A DNA stretch of 64,000 nucleotides from Pseudomonadota bacterium (GCA_008501635.1 QQUJ01000019.1:124001-188000), one strand, 5' to 3'. Shown: positions 1 to 12,739, counted from the stretch's first letter. Notes: generated by a model not told the origin, from the letters alone. A program made the numbers and translations.

Positions 1-2
1 CC

Positions 3-725
3 GAGACAAGCTATCAGTTGACCGCTGAGCTGGTTACACGTCATTGGCAGGAGGCGACTGTTGCCGCTTTGCTGGCATCGCCCTCGAATCCGACCGGCAC
101 CGTCATCGGTCAGGAGGAACTGCAGGCGATTCTGAACGTCGTCAGCGAACGCGATGGACGGTTGATCGTCGATGAAATTTACCATGGCCTGATCTATGAG
201 GGAGGAACCACCAGCGTGCTGGCGCTAACGGATCAGGCTTTCGTGGTCAATAGCTTCTCCAAGTACTTTGGCATGACCGGTTGGCGGATCGGTTGGCTGG
301 TCGCCCCGCTTGAATACGTACGCGAGATCGAAAAACTCGCACAGAACATTTTCATTTCCGCCTCGACTCCCGCGCAATATGCCGCGCTTGCGGCTTTCGA
401 TCCAGAAACCATTGCAATTCTGGAACAGCGCAAGGCTGCCTTTCGCGAACGCCGTGATTTTCTCCTGCCAGCATTGCGTGAACTTGGATTCGAGATTCCG
501 TTGATCCCGCCGGGGGCATTTTATATCTACGCTGATTGCAGCCGCTTTACCGATGACAGTTATCGATTCGCATTACAACTTCTCGAGGCGACGGGAGTGG
601 CGATCACACCTGGTGTCGATTTCGGACACTATCGGCCTGAACGGCATGTGCGCTTTGCCTACACCACTTCGCTCGCCCAGCTGCGCGAAGGTGTCGCCAG
701 GCTAAAGCGCCATCTCGCGGCATAA
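3..725 (+). CDS. PLP-dependent aminotransferase, class I/II (partial, 5' end missing)
   Basis: This is the C-terminal part (about 240 residues) of a fold-type I PLP aminotransferase; the frame is open to the window edge, so the true start lies outside. Family hallmarks are visible in order: SNPTGT near the visible beginning, DEIYHG with the aspartate that pairs with the pyridine nitrogen, SFSKYFGMTGWR carrying the Schiff-base lysine, and HVRFAYTTS with the arginine that binds the substrate carboxylate. It belongs to the aspartate/aromatic aminotransferase group. The amino-acid substrate cannot be read from the sequence. A small unknown gene follows after 6 nt on the same strand. Confidence 0.9.
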   Translation, partial: ETSYQLTAELVTRHWQEATVAALLASPSNPTGTVIGQEELQAILNVVSERDGRLIVDEIYHGLIYEGGTTSVLALTDQAFVVNSFSKYFGMTGWRIGWLVAPLEYVREIEKLAQNIFISASTPAQYAALAAFDPETIAILEQRKAAFRERRDFLLPALRELGFEIPLIPPGAFYIYADCSRFTDDSYRFALQLLEATGVAITPGVDFGHYRPERHVRFAYTTSLAQLREGVARLKRHLAA

Positions 726-731
726 GTCGCG

Positions 732-1100
732 ATGAAAACACCGCGCAAAACCAAACAGTGGGCTGCGGAGGCGTTCGATGCGTTGACGGTTGCGTGGCGG
801 CTCGCAGCCGCCGAGCAGAATGATCTGACGCTCGATGCGAAGCAGCACCTCTATAAGTTCGCGCCGCTTTTCTGTGCGCGCAATCGTGGTATCAGGGACA
901 AAGAACAGATGCGCAAGATCGCCCACTACTGTTTCGGTCGCCGCCTTGCAGCAATTCAGCAGGAGCCAGAGCGGGTTGATCGCTACGCCGTCAATTTCCT
1001 TATCGCCTACCTCGATGCGCATGTAGCGCTCGATTTACTCACTGCGCAGCGCGCTGCAGAGGTTGTACGTTACCTCGTAGACAATTATGAGATTGCCTAG
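732..1100 (+). CDS. hypothetical protein (122 aa)
   Basis: I do not recognise this protein. It is a soluble, mostly helical-looking 122-residue sequence with a basic N-terminus (MKTPRKTKQW), no signal peptide and no membrane segment. The middle is rich in Arg, Lys and Gln (RNRGIRDKEQMRKIAHYCFG) and the C-terminal third is amphipathic and leucine-rich. It starts 6 nt after the aminotransferase stop without an obvious Shine-Dalgarno, so translational coupling is likely. It ends 42 nt before the convergent cysZ stop. Gene status rests on tight operon-like spacing and protein-like composition; no function is proposed. Confidence 0.6.
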   Translation: MKTPRKTKQWAAEAFDALTVAWRLAAAEQNDLTLDAKQHLYKFAPLFCARNRGIRDKEQMRKIAHYCFGRRLAAIQQEPERVDRYAVNFLIAYLDAHVALDLLTAQRAAEVVRYLVDNYEIA

Positions 1101-1142
1101 GACGGTTTCCGAACGTGGTCCCTGTGGGAGCGATCTGACAGG

Positions 1143-1865
1143 TCAGCTCTTATTGTGAAAGTGATCGAGAAACATCAAAGTGGCACCCGCTACGGCTGCG
1201 GGCATAACAAAAAAGTTGAGTATCGGCACCATGCTGGCAAGCAGCACCGTCCCTCCGAATCCCAGCGCGAGCAGCGGGCGACGGCGTAATGCCTGTCGTT
1301 GCGATTTGAAGGATAGGCCGTGATTCTCAAAAGGATGCGAAGCATACTCCAGGCTCAGCACCCATGCACTGAACAGAATCCACAGCGCCGGGGCAACCAG
1401 ATTCAGTACCGGAATCAGGAACAGCAACAACAGGGGTAACGCGCGAATCAAAAAATAGACGATACGCTGTAACTCGGTCCCGATAGAGGCCACCACGTCT
1501 TTGAGTAAGCCTGGGCTGCCGGTCAACTCCATCGTGCCCAGTTCGTGACGTTCCACGGCTGCGGAGAGCGCGCTGTTAAACGGGGCACCTGCGAGATTGG
1601 CAACCAGGGTGAACCCATAGACCAGAACCAAAAGCACCGAGATGGCGATTAACGGCCATATCAGCCATTGCAGCCACTCATAGCCTTGCGGCAGAAAGCG
1701 CTCCATTAGTCCGTCGAAACCGTAGTAGACGGCAAGGATCAGCGCGCTAAAGAGCGTCATACTGATACCGACCGGGGTGATCGCATAGCGCCGCACGCCC
1801 GGCTGGCGTATGATCCGCATTCCACGTCCGAGGTAACCCATGCCCCGGAAGAAATCGAACACCAT
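1143..1865 (-). CDS. cysZ: CysZ/EI24-family inner-membrane protein (sulfate permease CysZ)
   Basis: A 240-residue membrane protein of the CysZ (EI24) family, which mediates sulfate uptake for cysteine synthesis in Gammaproteobacteria. It opens with the family's FDFFRGMGYLGRG amphipathic start. Hydrophobic segments lie at about residues 28-50, 68-92, 140-170 and 203-230, with the conserved NLAGAPFNS loop (about 89-97) between the second and third. Its length matches family members (about 240-250). The start lies 3 nt downstream of the queF stop, so the two genes are probably co-transcribed. No sulfur-assimilation genes lie nearby, so the substrate is inferred from family membership only. Confidence 0.85.
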   Translation of the reverse strand: MVFDFFRGMGYLGRGMRIIRQPGVRRYAITPVGISMTLFSALILAVYYGFDGLMERFLPQGYEWLQWLIWPLIAISVLLVLVYGFTLVANLAGAPFNSALSAAVERHELGTMELTGSPGLLKDVVASIGTELQRIVYFLIRALPLLLLFLIPVLNLVAPALWILFSAWVLSLEYASHPFENHGLSFKSQRQALRRRPLLALGFGGTVLLASMVPILNFFVMPAAVAGATLMFLDHFHNKS

Positions 1866-1868
1866 GGC

Positions 1869-2258
1869 TTAGGGGAGCGTCACGGCAGCAGCGGGTTGCC
1901 AGCCGCTGGCGCGGTGCTCGGCAACTACAGTCGTATAGATACCGCCCCGAACGTTGAACTCTGCGCTCAATCTCATGAAACGGGGGCTGCAGCTATTGAC
2001 CAGATCATCCAATACCCGATTGGTCACCGCCTCGTGGAAAGCCCCTTCATCGCGAAACGACCAGACATAGAGCTTCAGAGATTTGAGCTCCACGCAGAGC
2101 CGGTCGGGCACATACTCCAGCGTCAGCGTGGCAAAATCGGGCTGGCCCGTCTTGGGGCAGAGACATGTGAACTCCGGAATGCGGATGCGGATGGTATAAT
2201 CCCGCCCCACCTGAGGATTGGCGAATGTTTCCAGTGCCTTGCTGGGTTGTGTCGTCAT
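1869..2258 (-). CDS. queF: NADPH-dependent 7-cyano-7-deazaguanine reductase QueF (unimodular)
   Basis: QueF reduces the nitrile of preQ0 to the amine of preQ1 with NADPH in queuosine tRNA modification. This is the short unimodular type (129 aa), unlike the about 280-residue E. coli enzyme. The core motif [13 protein letters not shown] contains the nucleophilic cysteine (C34) and the conserved aspartate (D41), and [11 protein letters not shown] provides the substrate-binding His-Glu. The ATG at 2258 is preferred over an upstream GTG-type start because a well-formed promoter (-35 2290-2295, -10 2267-2272) overlaps the upstream extension. There is no Shine-Dalgarno before the ATG, so the mRNA may be leaderless. 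cysZ follows 3 nt downstream. Confidence 0.93.
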   Translation of the reverse strand: MTTQPSKALETFANPQVGRDYTIRIRIPEFTCLCPKTGQPDFATLTLEYVPDRLCVELKSLKLYVWSFRDEGAFHEAVTNRVLDDLVNSCSPRFMRLSAEFNVRGGIYTTVVAEHRASGWQPAAAVTLP

Positions 2259-2266
2259 GCGGCGCA

Positions 2267-2295
2267 AAGATACCCGGCACACCCGCTAATGACAA
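2267..2295 (-). promoter_or_regulatory. putative queF promoter, -10 directly before the start codon
   Basis: On the minus strand, TTGTCA (2290-2295) and TATCTT (2267-2272) are separated by exactly 17 nt. Only 8 nt separate the -10 element from the queF ATG at 2258, which puts the expected transcript start at or within about 2 nt of the start codon. Confidence 0.5.
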
Positions 2296-2368
2296 GCTCC
2301 TGGGGAATTGGAAATCATTGGACCACGGCCAGCACCAAAATCTCCCGGAAGCTCAGGGAAGAGTCCGT

Positions 2369-2393
2369 TAAGTTTATTAAAACCATAAACTTA
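2369..2393. promoter_or_regulatory. perfect 9-bp dyad between queF and smc (operator candidate)
   Basis: TAAGTTTAT (2369-2377) and ATAAACTTA (2385-2393) form a perfect inverted repeat with a 7-nt spacer (taaaacc), in an AT-rich patch of the divergent queF/smc intergenic region. Size and symmetry suit binding of a dimeric regulator upstream of smc, but no regulator is identified. No T-run follows, so a terminator is unlikely. Confidence 0.45.
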
Positions 2394-2421
2394 GACGATA
2401 TTTCTCACGCTATTCCCCACA

Positions 2422-2451
2422 TTGTAACCGGGGAAGGTTTTTCGGTATTGT
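2422..2451 (+). promoter_or_regulatory. putative smc promoter, -10 directly before the start codon
   Basis: TTGTAA (2422-2427) and TATTGT (2446-2451) are separated by 18 nt. The smc ATG at 2460 is only 8 nt after the -10 element and no Shine-Dalgarno precedes it, so the transcript may be leaderless. Confidence 0.45.
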
Positions 2452-2459
2452 AGCCCGCT

Positions 2460-5400
2460 ATGCGCCTGAAGAAGATCAAACTCGCTGGGTTCAAATCGTT
2501 TGTCGATCCCACGACTATTCCGTTGCACAGCAACCTGACCGGCATCGTAGGTCCCAACGGTTGCGGCAAGTCCAATGTTATCGACGCCGTACGCTGGGTG
2601 ATGGGGGAAAGCTCCGCCAAGAACCTGCGTGGCGACTCCATGGCCGATGTCATCTTCAACGGCTCCAACTCCCGCAAACCGGTGGGACAAGCCTTTATCG
2701 AACTGGTCTTCGATAACAGCGACGGCTCCTTGGGCGGGCAGTATGCCAACTACGCCGAGATCTCGATCAAGCGCGTCGTGGCGCGTGATGGGCAGTCGAA
2801 CTATTTCCTCAACAGCGCACGTTGCCGACGCCGCGACATCACCGATGTATTTCTGGGAACCGGCCTGGGTCCACGTAGCTATTCGATTATTGAACAGGGG
2901 ATGATCTCACGGCTCATCGAGGCGAAACCGGAGGAGCTGCGAATCTATTTGGAGGAGGCGGCAGGAATTTCCAAGTACAAGGAGCGCCGTCGTGAAACCG
3001 AGACGCGCATGCGCCACACCCGTGAGAACCTCGAGCGTCTGCAGGATCTGCGCGACGAAGTGGCAAAACAGTTGCAGCACTTGCAACGCCAGGCCAAAAC
3101 GGCAGAGCGTTTTAAGGTGTTAAAGGAGGAGGAACGGCGTTTAAAGGCTGAGTACCTGGCGCTGCGCTGGCGCGGCTTGGATCACGAGGACAAGGCGCTG
3201 GAGCAAAAGATTCGCGAACTGGAGACACGTCGCGAAGCGGCGCTCGCCGAACAGCGCGGGTTGGAACGCCAACTCGAGGAAGGTCGCGCACAGCAGATCG
3301 AGACCAACGACGGCTTCAACGAGGTTCAGGGGCGCTATTACGGTGTGGGTGCGGAGATTGCGCGGGTCGAACAGGCGATTCAGCACGGTAAAGAGACCGA
3401 ACATCGTCAGCAACACGACCTGCAGCAGGTGGAGAAGGCCTGGCAGGAGGCCCAATCCCACATACACAATGATCAGCACCGCCTGGGCGAATTGACCGCT
3501 CAACTACGCGAACACGAACCCCAGTTGGGCAGTGCAGAGAAGCGAGCCGCCGAATCAGCAGCGCTGTTGGCGTCCGCCGAAGAGGGGATGCGCACCTGGC
3601 AGGCCGAGTGGGACGAATTCAACCGCCTTGCCGCCGAACCCGCCCAAACCGCCGAGGTCGAGCGTACACGTATCCAGCATCTGGACCAGCAATTGATGCG
3701 TTTGCGCGATGCGATCAAACGCAACGAACAAGAGCTTCAGAGTCTTTCCTGGGAGGGGTTGGAACGCGAGATCGGCGAACTCGAGACGCAAATGGCGGAG
3801 CACACGACTCAGGGCAGCGATCTGGAAGCCCAATTGGGTGGTCTTAGCGAACGCATCGGCGAATTGCGCGAGCACAACACGCGTTACGGGCAAGAGATCC
3901 ATCAGGCTCGTATCGAACTGCAGAATGCGCGGGGTCGCGACGCTTCGATCGAAGCACTGCAGCAGGCTGCGCTAGGTGAAGGCAAAGGTGTGATAGCCGG
4001 ATGGCTGGAACGACAGGGGCTCAAGGATGCACCACGACTTGCCAAGGAATTGCAGGTCGAAAATGGGTGGGAGCGCGCCGTCGAAACCGTTTTGGGGGCC
4101 AGCGTGGAAGCCGTCTGCGTCGAGGGTCTCGACGCCTATGCCGACGTATTGAGTAGCATTGCGGGCGGAACGCTCACGTTGCTGGAACGCAACAACAGCG
4201 GCGCCTCCAGCAGCATTGCTGATGCGACGCCGTTGGCCAGCAAGGTGAGCGCCGACTGGTCGCTGGGCGGTTTGTTGCAGGATATCTACGCAGCCGATGA
4301 TTTGAACGCGGCTTTGAGATTGCGCGAGCACCTCCCCGCCACCGGTTCAGTGGTGACGCGCGATGGTCTATGGGTTGGCCGCCATTGGCTGCGGGTGGTG
4401 CGCGAAAGCGATGCCAAAGCGGGTGTTCTCGAGCGCGAGAAAGAACGCCGCGAACTGAGCGTGCAGATCGATGTGCTCGAGCGCCGTGTTTCCGGACTGG
4501 AGCTCGAGTTGGAGAACACTCGCGAGGAACTGCGCGAAGAGGAACGACGGCGCGATGAGTTGCAGTCGCAGCTCAACCGGCTCAATAGCGCCAAAGCGGA
4601 TATCCAGGCTCAGGTGGCGGGGAAGCGCGGACGTCTCGAGCAAGCCAGGAACCGCAGCGAAAGACTCACGCGGGAGTTGCGCGAGGCGGAGGAACAGATC
4701 GATCGCGACGAGTCGCATGTGCGCGAGGCGCGGGGTTGTCTCGACGGAGCGGTCACGCGCATGGACGAATTCCAGCGCCGCCGCGAGACCCTGGTGGAAA
4801 AGCGACGCGAACATGAGACGCTACTCGAGCAGCGCCGCGCACTGGCCCGGAACGATCGCGATCAAGTCCATCAGGTGGCATTGCGCGTGGAGTCCACGCG
4901 TACCGGGCTTGCATCCACACAGCAAAGCCTGGAGCGCATGCGGGGACAGATCGCGCACCTCGCTACACGGCGTGAGGAACTGCAGGAAGGTTTGCGCCAG
5001 GCGGCGGCCCCCAGTCGCGCGCTGGCCACCGAGTTGGAGGCGCTGCTGAAACGGCGTATCGCCGTCGAGGAAGAGCTGGGCAGGGCGCGGCGCAAGGTCG
5101 AAGAGATCGATGAGCGCCTGCGTGGTCTGGAACAGGGCCGCAGCGCTGCCGAGCAGAAGGTGCAGGAGGTGCGCGAGGCATTGGATCGCCAGCGCATGGA
5201 GTGGCAGGGAGTCCACGTGCGTCGCCAGACCGTTGAAGAACAGATCATCGAGACAGGTTTCGCATTGCAGGCCTTGTTCGAGGAGATGCCCGAAAGCGCG
5301 ACCACCGACGAGTGGCACGAGAAGGTGGAGAATATTGCGCAGCGTATTCAGCGTCTCGGTCCGATCAACCTGGCGGCGATAGACGAGTTCAAGGAACAAA

Positions 5401-5969
5401 GTGAACGCATGGCCTATCTGGATTCGCAGTATGCGGATTTGACGGAATCACTGAACACCCTGGAGAACGCGATACGCAAGATCGACCGTGAGACCCGTAC
5501 GCGATTCAAGGAGACCTACGACAAGGTCAACAGTGGTCTAAAAGAGATGTTCCCAAGACTCTACGGCGGCGGACATGCCTATCTGGAAATGACCGGCAAC
5601 GATCTGTTGGACACTGGCATCACCGTCATGGCACGCCCTCCGGGTAAGCGCATCAGTACTATTCATCTCCTTTCGGGTGGGGAAAAGGCGTTGACCGCTG
5701 TGGCGCTGGTCTTTGCCATTTTTCAACTCAATCCCGCGCCGTTCTGCATGCTCGACGAGGTCGATGCGCCGCTCGACGAGGCCAACGTGGGACGCTTTTG
5801 TGACCTGGTGCGCGAGATGTCGGAACGGGTGCAGTTCATCTTCATCACGCACAACAAAACCACCATGGAGATGGCCAATCAACTCATCGGCGTAACGATG
5901 CACGAGCCCGGGGTGTCGCGGCTGGTAGCCGTGGATGTGGACGACGCCGTACAGATGGCGACCGGGTAA
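2460..5969 (+). CDS. smc: chromosome segregation protein SMC
   Basis: SMC is the ATPase of the bacterial condensin that organises and segregates the chromosome with ScpA and ScpB, both encoded near 19-20.6 kb. The 1169-residue length and layout are canonical: N-terminal head with Walker A GPNGCGKSN (31-39), long coiled coil, a globular hinge around residues 500-650, a second coiled coil rich in Glu, Arg, Gln and Leu, and a C-terminal head with signature LSGGEKA (1071-1077) and Walker B FCMLDEVDAPL starting at about 1093. The start MRLKKIKLAGFKSF is the standard SMC N-terminus and supports the ATG at 2460. zipA and ligA follow, as in Pseudomonas. Confidence 0.98.
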   Translation: MRLKKIKLAGFKSFVDPTTIPLHSNLTGIVGPNGCGKSNVIDAVRWVMGESSAKNLRGDSMADVIFNGSNSRKPVGQAFIELVFDNSDGSLGGQYANYAEISIKRVVARDGQSNYFLNSARCRRRDITDVFLGTGLGPRSYSIIEQGMISRLIEAKPEELRIYLEEAAGISKYKERRRETETRMRHTRENLERLQDLRDEVAKQLQHLQRQAKTAERFKVLKEEERRLKAEYLALRWRGLDHEDKALEQKIRELETRREAALAEQRGLERQLEEGRAQQIETNDGFNEVQGRYYGVGAEIARVEQAIQHGKETEHRQQHDLQQVEKAWQEAQSHIHNDQHRLGELTAQLREHEPQLGSAEKRAAESAALLASAEEGMRTWQAEWDEFNRLAAEPAQTAEVERTRIQHLDQQLMRLRDAIKRNEQELQSLSWEGLEREIGELETQMAEHTTQGSDLEAQLGGLSERIGELREHNTRYGQEIHQARIELQNARGRDASIEALQQAALGEGKGVIAGWLERQGLKDAPRLAKELQVENGWERAVETVLGASVEAVCVEGLDAYADVLSSIAGGTLTLLERNNSGASSSIADATPLASKVSADWSLGGLLQDIYAADDLNAALRLREHLPATGSVVTRDGLWVGRHWLRVVRESDAKAGVLEREKERRELSVQIDVLERRVSGLELELENTREELREEERRRDELQSQLNRLNSAKADIQAQVAGKRGRLEQARNRSERLTRELREAEEQIDRDESHVREARGCLDGAVTRMDEFQRRRETLVEKRREHETLLEQRRALARNDRDQVHQVALRVESTRTGLASTQQSLERMRGQIAHLATRREELQEGLRQAAAPSRALATELEALLKRRIAVEEELGRARRKVEEIDERLRGLEQGRSAAEQKVQEVREALDRQRMEWQGVHVRRQTVEEQIIETGFALQALFEEMPESATTDEWHEKVENIAQRIQRLGPINLAAIDEFKEQSERMAYLDSQYADLTESLNTLENAIRKIDRETRTRFKETYDKVNSGLKEMFPRLYGGGHAYLEMTGNDLLDTGITVMARPPGKRISTIHLLSGGEKALTAVALVFAIFQLNPAPFCMLDEVDAPLDEANVGRFCDLVREMSERVQFIFITHNKTTMEMANQLIGVTMHEPGVSRLVAVDVDDAVQMATG

Positions 5970-5996
5970 AAGAAGAACGAACGGCAAGGTGTAGAT

Positions 5997-9924
<3,928 letters not shown>

Positions 9925-9930
9925 CATCGC

Positions 9931-11247
9931 TTACGGAAGTGTGAGTTTGATCTCGATGCGCCGATTGCGCTGCCAGGCCTCCGGTGTGTTTTCCGCGCTC
10001 AGCGGACGGTGTTCGCCAAATCCGGCGGCTATGAGCCGTTCCGGAGCAATGCCCTGGCTGATCAGGAAGCGAACGATCGATAGGGCGCGCGCGCTGGAGA
10101 GCTCCCAATTGGACGGAAACTCCGCGGTATTGATGGAGCGGCGATCGGTGTGACCATCGATGCGCAGCACCCAGTCGATATCTTTCGGGATGCGCGCTGC
10201 CACTTCTTTCAGCGACTTCGCCAACACTTCGATCTGACGCTTACCCCCTTCACCGAGCTGCGCCTCTGCAGTCGCGAAAAGCACTTCCGACTGAAACACA
10301 AAGCGATCGCCGACGATACGGATATCCTTGCGATCTCCCAGCACCTCGCGCAGCCGGCCAAAAAACTCCGAGCGGTAGCGATTCAGCTCTTGAACCTTCT
10401 GTGCCAATGCCAGGTTGAGCCGTTGGCCGAGTGTTGCAATCTCGACCTGCTGATCCTTGACGCGTTTCTCCTCCAGCGCGAGTACGGCCGAGAGATTTGC
10501 AATCTGATCGCGCAATGCGGCGATCTGCTGATTGAGCAGTGCGATCTGCTGTTGGCGACTTTGGGAGAGTTGCTGCTCGCTGGCCAGTGCCCGGTCCTGA
10601 TCGGCAATCCGCGCCGCCAAATCAGCGATGCGGAGGTCGCGCTGTTCGAGTTCCGTCTGCGCGAGCAGTGTTCTTTCCTGCGCTTCGGCAAGGTCCGCCT
10701 CCAGTTGTCTGCGGCGGTCGCGCTCTGCGCCCAGCTCTAACGTGCGCGTCTCCAGCTGGCCAGCGACCGTCGCCACCTGGGCCTCGAGCTTCGTACGCAA
10801 CTCCCGCAGCGCCGCGATGTCCTGCTGCAGGCTGGCAATCTCGAGCAGCCTGAGGCGTAGCGTCTCCTCGTCCGCAGCAACGGTCTGGCGCGCCGCTTCG
10901 AGTTCACTTTCCAGCACCTGCGCACGCTGTGTGGTGAGCAATAACCGGCTACCCAGCTCATCCCGTTCGGCAAGCGTTGCCCGCAGACGTGCATCCAGTT
11001 CGGCGAGTTGCCGTTCCAGTCCGGAACTTTTCTCCTGTTCCAGCGACAGCGTGGCCGCCAATTCGTTGATGTTTTGCGTCAACCGTTCAAGGGCTGCCTC
11101 GCGCCCTGCCAATACGCCGGTGAGATAGAACTGTGCGATGACGAAGACGAGCAGCATGAAGATGAAGACCAGCAATACCGAAGCCAGGGCGTCGACGAAC
11201 CCGGGCCAGATATTGATGGTGCGTGAGCGACGGGCGATGGCGAACAT
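9931..11247 (-). CDS. OmpA/MotB-family peptidoglycan-binding protein with coiled coil
   Basis: This is the MotB-like partner of the upstream MotA/ExbB-like gene, from which it is separated by 7 nt. The 438-residue protein has one N-terminal membrane helix with the proton-path aspartate (WPGFVDALASVLLVFIF, about 14-30), a long coiled coil (about 50-300, rich in Glu, Gln, Arg and Leu), and a C-terminal OmpA domain (about 310-438) with the peptidoglycan-binding IDGHTDRRS and the terminal NRRIEIKLT. It probably couples proton flow to force or a signal across the envelope. The pair resembles ZorA/ZorB in layout, but no ZorC/ZorD-type genes are adjacent, so a Zorya defence assignment is not supported. 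Confidence 0.85.
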   Translation of the reverse strand: MFAIARRSRTINIWPGFVDALASVLLVFIFMLLVFVIAQFYLTGVLAGREAALERLTQNINELAATLSLEQEKSSGLERQLAELDARLRATLAERDELGSRLLLTTQRAQVLESELEAARQTVAADEETLRLRLLEIASLQQDIAALRELRTKLEAQVATVAGQLETRTLELGAERDRRRQLEADLAEAQERTLLAQTELEQRDLRIADLAARIADQDRALASEQQLSQSRQQQIALLNQQIAALRDQIANLSAVLALEEKRVKDQQVEIATLGQRLNLALAQKVQELNRYRSEFFGRLREVLGDRKDIRIVGDRFVFQSEVLFATAEAQLGEGGKRQIEVLAKSLKEVAARIPKDIDWVLRIDGHTDRRSINTAEFPSNWELSSARALSIVRFLISQGIAPERLIAAGFGEHRPLSAENTPEAWQRNRRIEIKLTLP

Positions 11248-11254
11248 CGCTCGT

Positions 11255-12376
11255 TCAGCCGCTATCGGAGCGCCCGCTCAGGGCGCGGGTCATCAGCCTC
11301 AACTCCTGACGCAACTCGTCGAGCAGTTCGCGCTGCGCTGTGGCGCTGGCCTGCATTACGCCGCGCAGCACGGTTTCCTGCTTGCGCAGGTGCTCGTGCA
11401 GCCCGTCCTGGCTATCGGCGCCCCGTTCTATGGATTCGGCCAGACGGCCGATCAGCGGTTGAAGATCCTGATGCTGACGTGCCAGACCCTTGGTGAGTTG
11501 TTGTTCAGCACGGATCTGATCGCTTACTTCCGAGAGACGGGTCGTGAGCTGCAGGAGTTGTTCGCGCATGCCGTAGCGGTCCTCCTCGCTGCGGCTGATG
11601 ACGCGCTCCAGCGCTTCGAGACTGTCGGCTGTCTTTTCCAGCAGCGCCTCGATGTAGGCGGGAGCCGAGGTCTCCCCGTCGGCGAAAGCGGGACTCGAGA
11701 GATGCGTCAGCTCGGCCAGCCAGTCCTCCACCTCTTTGAAGAACCGATTTTCGGCGTGTCCGGCCTGCAGGTCGAAAAAACCCAGCACCAGGGCGCCGCC
11801 CAAACCAAACAGCGACGAACTGAAGGCGGTACCCATGCCAGCCAGGGGCCCCTGCAGATTCTGCTTCAAACGCTCGAACACCTCACCGAGTTCGGCGCCC
11901 CCTACCTGCAGCCCCGCGATCACTTCCCCAGCGGAGGAGACCGTGTCGAGCAGCCCCCAGAAGGTGCCTAACAGGCCGAGGAAGATCAGCAGACCCACCA
12001 GGTAGCGCGAGACATCGCGATGCTCGTCAAGGCGCATGCGCAAGCCATCGAGCACCGAACGGGCGGCCATGGCCGAGAGGCGGGGAGCGCCCTCGCGATC
12101 GGCAAACATGCGCGTCAAGGGTGCCAGCATGAGGAGTTTGACCGGTTTGTCGCCCGCGGCGCCGCGGCGGCGATTCGCCAGCCAGGCCAACTCGGGATTC
12201 AGCGCGATAACCTGGCGGAAGTTCACCGCGATGCCGATCAGCAAGACACCGATGATCGTGCCGTTGAACACAGGATTGGCCAGGAACGCGTCTTTCAGCG
12301 CCGGGTAGAGCAAGGCGGTCACGCCCGCCACCAGCGCCAGGAAAACGGCCATCCAGACTACGATTCTCCCCCGCAT
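11255..12376 (-). CDS. MotA/TolQ/ExbB-family proton channel protein
   Basis: This is the channel subunit of a two-gene proton-channel system. The protein (373 aa from the ATG at 12376) has N-terminal membrane helices (about 4-25 and 36-55) and the MotA/ExbB core, with the conserved pair LLGTFWGLLDTVSS and GMGTAFSSSLFGLGGAL. A C-terminal cytoplasmic coiled coil runs from about residue 235. The ATG at 12376 is chosen because an AAAGAGA Shine-Dalgarno-like sequence precedes it at good spacing; an in-frame ATG at 12403 lacks one. The coiled-coil tail is longer than in TolQ/ExbB. Neighbours give no functional clue. Confidence 0.82.
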   Translation of the reverse strand: MRGRIVVWMAVFLALVAGVTALLYPALKDAFLANPVFNGTIIGVLLIGIAVNFRQVIALNPELAWLANRRRGAAGDKPVKLLMLAPLTRMFADREGAPRLSAMAARSVLDGLRMRLDEHRDVSRYLVGLLIFLGLLGTFWGLLDTVSSAGEVIAGLQVGGAELGEVFERLKQNLQGPLAGMGTAFSSSLFGLGGALVLGFFDLQAGHAENRFFKEVEDWLAELTHLSSPAFADGETSAPAYIEALLEKTADSLEALERVISRSEEDRYGMREQLLQLTTRLSEVSDQIRAEQQLTKGLARQHQDLQPLIGRLAESIERGADSQDGLHEHLRKQETVLRGVMQASATAQRELLDELRQELRLMTRALSGRSDSG

Positions 12377-12739
12377 AATCGGTATCTCTTTGTTGTTGTG
12401 CATGGTTGCAAGCATAGTGCAGGACTATGATGCCATTGCCTTGGCGCGAAAACGCTATCTCAATAGGGTGGACCGGGATCGCGCATTGTGATCGTCAGGA
12501 AAACGAACTGGGTTGCCATCCTGTGCCGGTATGGATAATCCCCCCCTACAGGTCAGGCGTCAAACGCCACTGTGGTCGGAGATGGGCGCGTCGCTACCGA
12601 TTGCAAGCGAATCGAAGCGACCGGGCAACTAGCTGAAACAACTTTAAATATAACTTGTAACTTATTGTAATTAAATTTAATTTAACGAAATATTTACTCT
12701 ATTTACCGGCCTCATCGCCGTATCTCAAGTACGAGTGTG
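12377..12739. other. gene-free interval with an AT-rich island
   Basis: No convincing gene lies here. The last third (about 12637-12705) is strikingly AT-rich for this genome and contains the palindrome TTAAATTTAA. It lies downstream of the parvulin gene and upstream of the MotA-like gene, both on the minus strand, so it may hold the promoter of the proton-channel pair; no clear -35/-10 pair was found. A 69-codon plus-strand frame at 12427-12636 has no start signals or protein-like composition. Confidence 0.5.

Noticed and set aside
1896-2453. Long plus-strand frame antisense to queF (185 codons)
   Set aside because: Entirely antisense to a clear QueF gene and through the smc promoter; composition is that of an antisense shadow.
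9931-12376. Zorya anti-phage system (ZorA/ZorB)
   Set aside because: Only the channel pair is present; the flanking genes are a class V PLP enzyme and a parvulin, with no ZorC, ZorD or ZorE-like gene. Architecture alone is not enough.
12427-12636. 69-codon plus-strand frame in the interval upstream of the MotA-like gene
   Set aside because: No ribosome-binding site, Arg/Trp/Cys-rich composition, no family resemblance; reads as chance frame.
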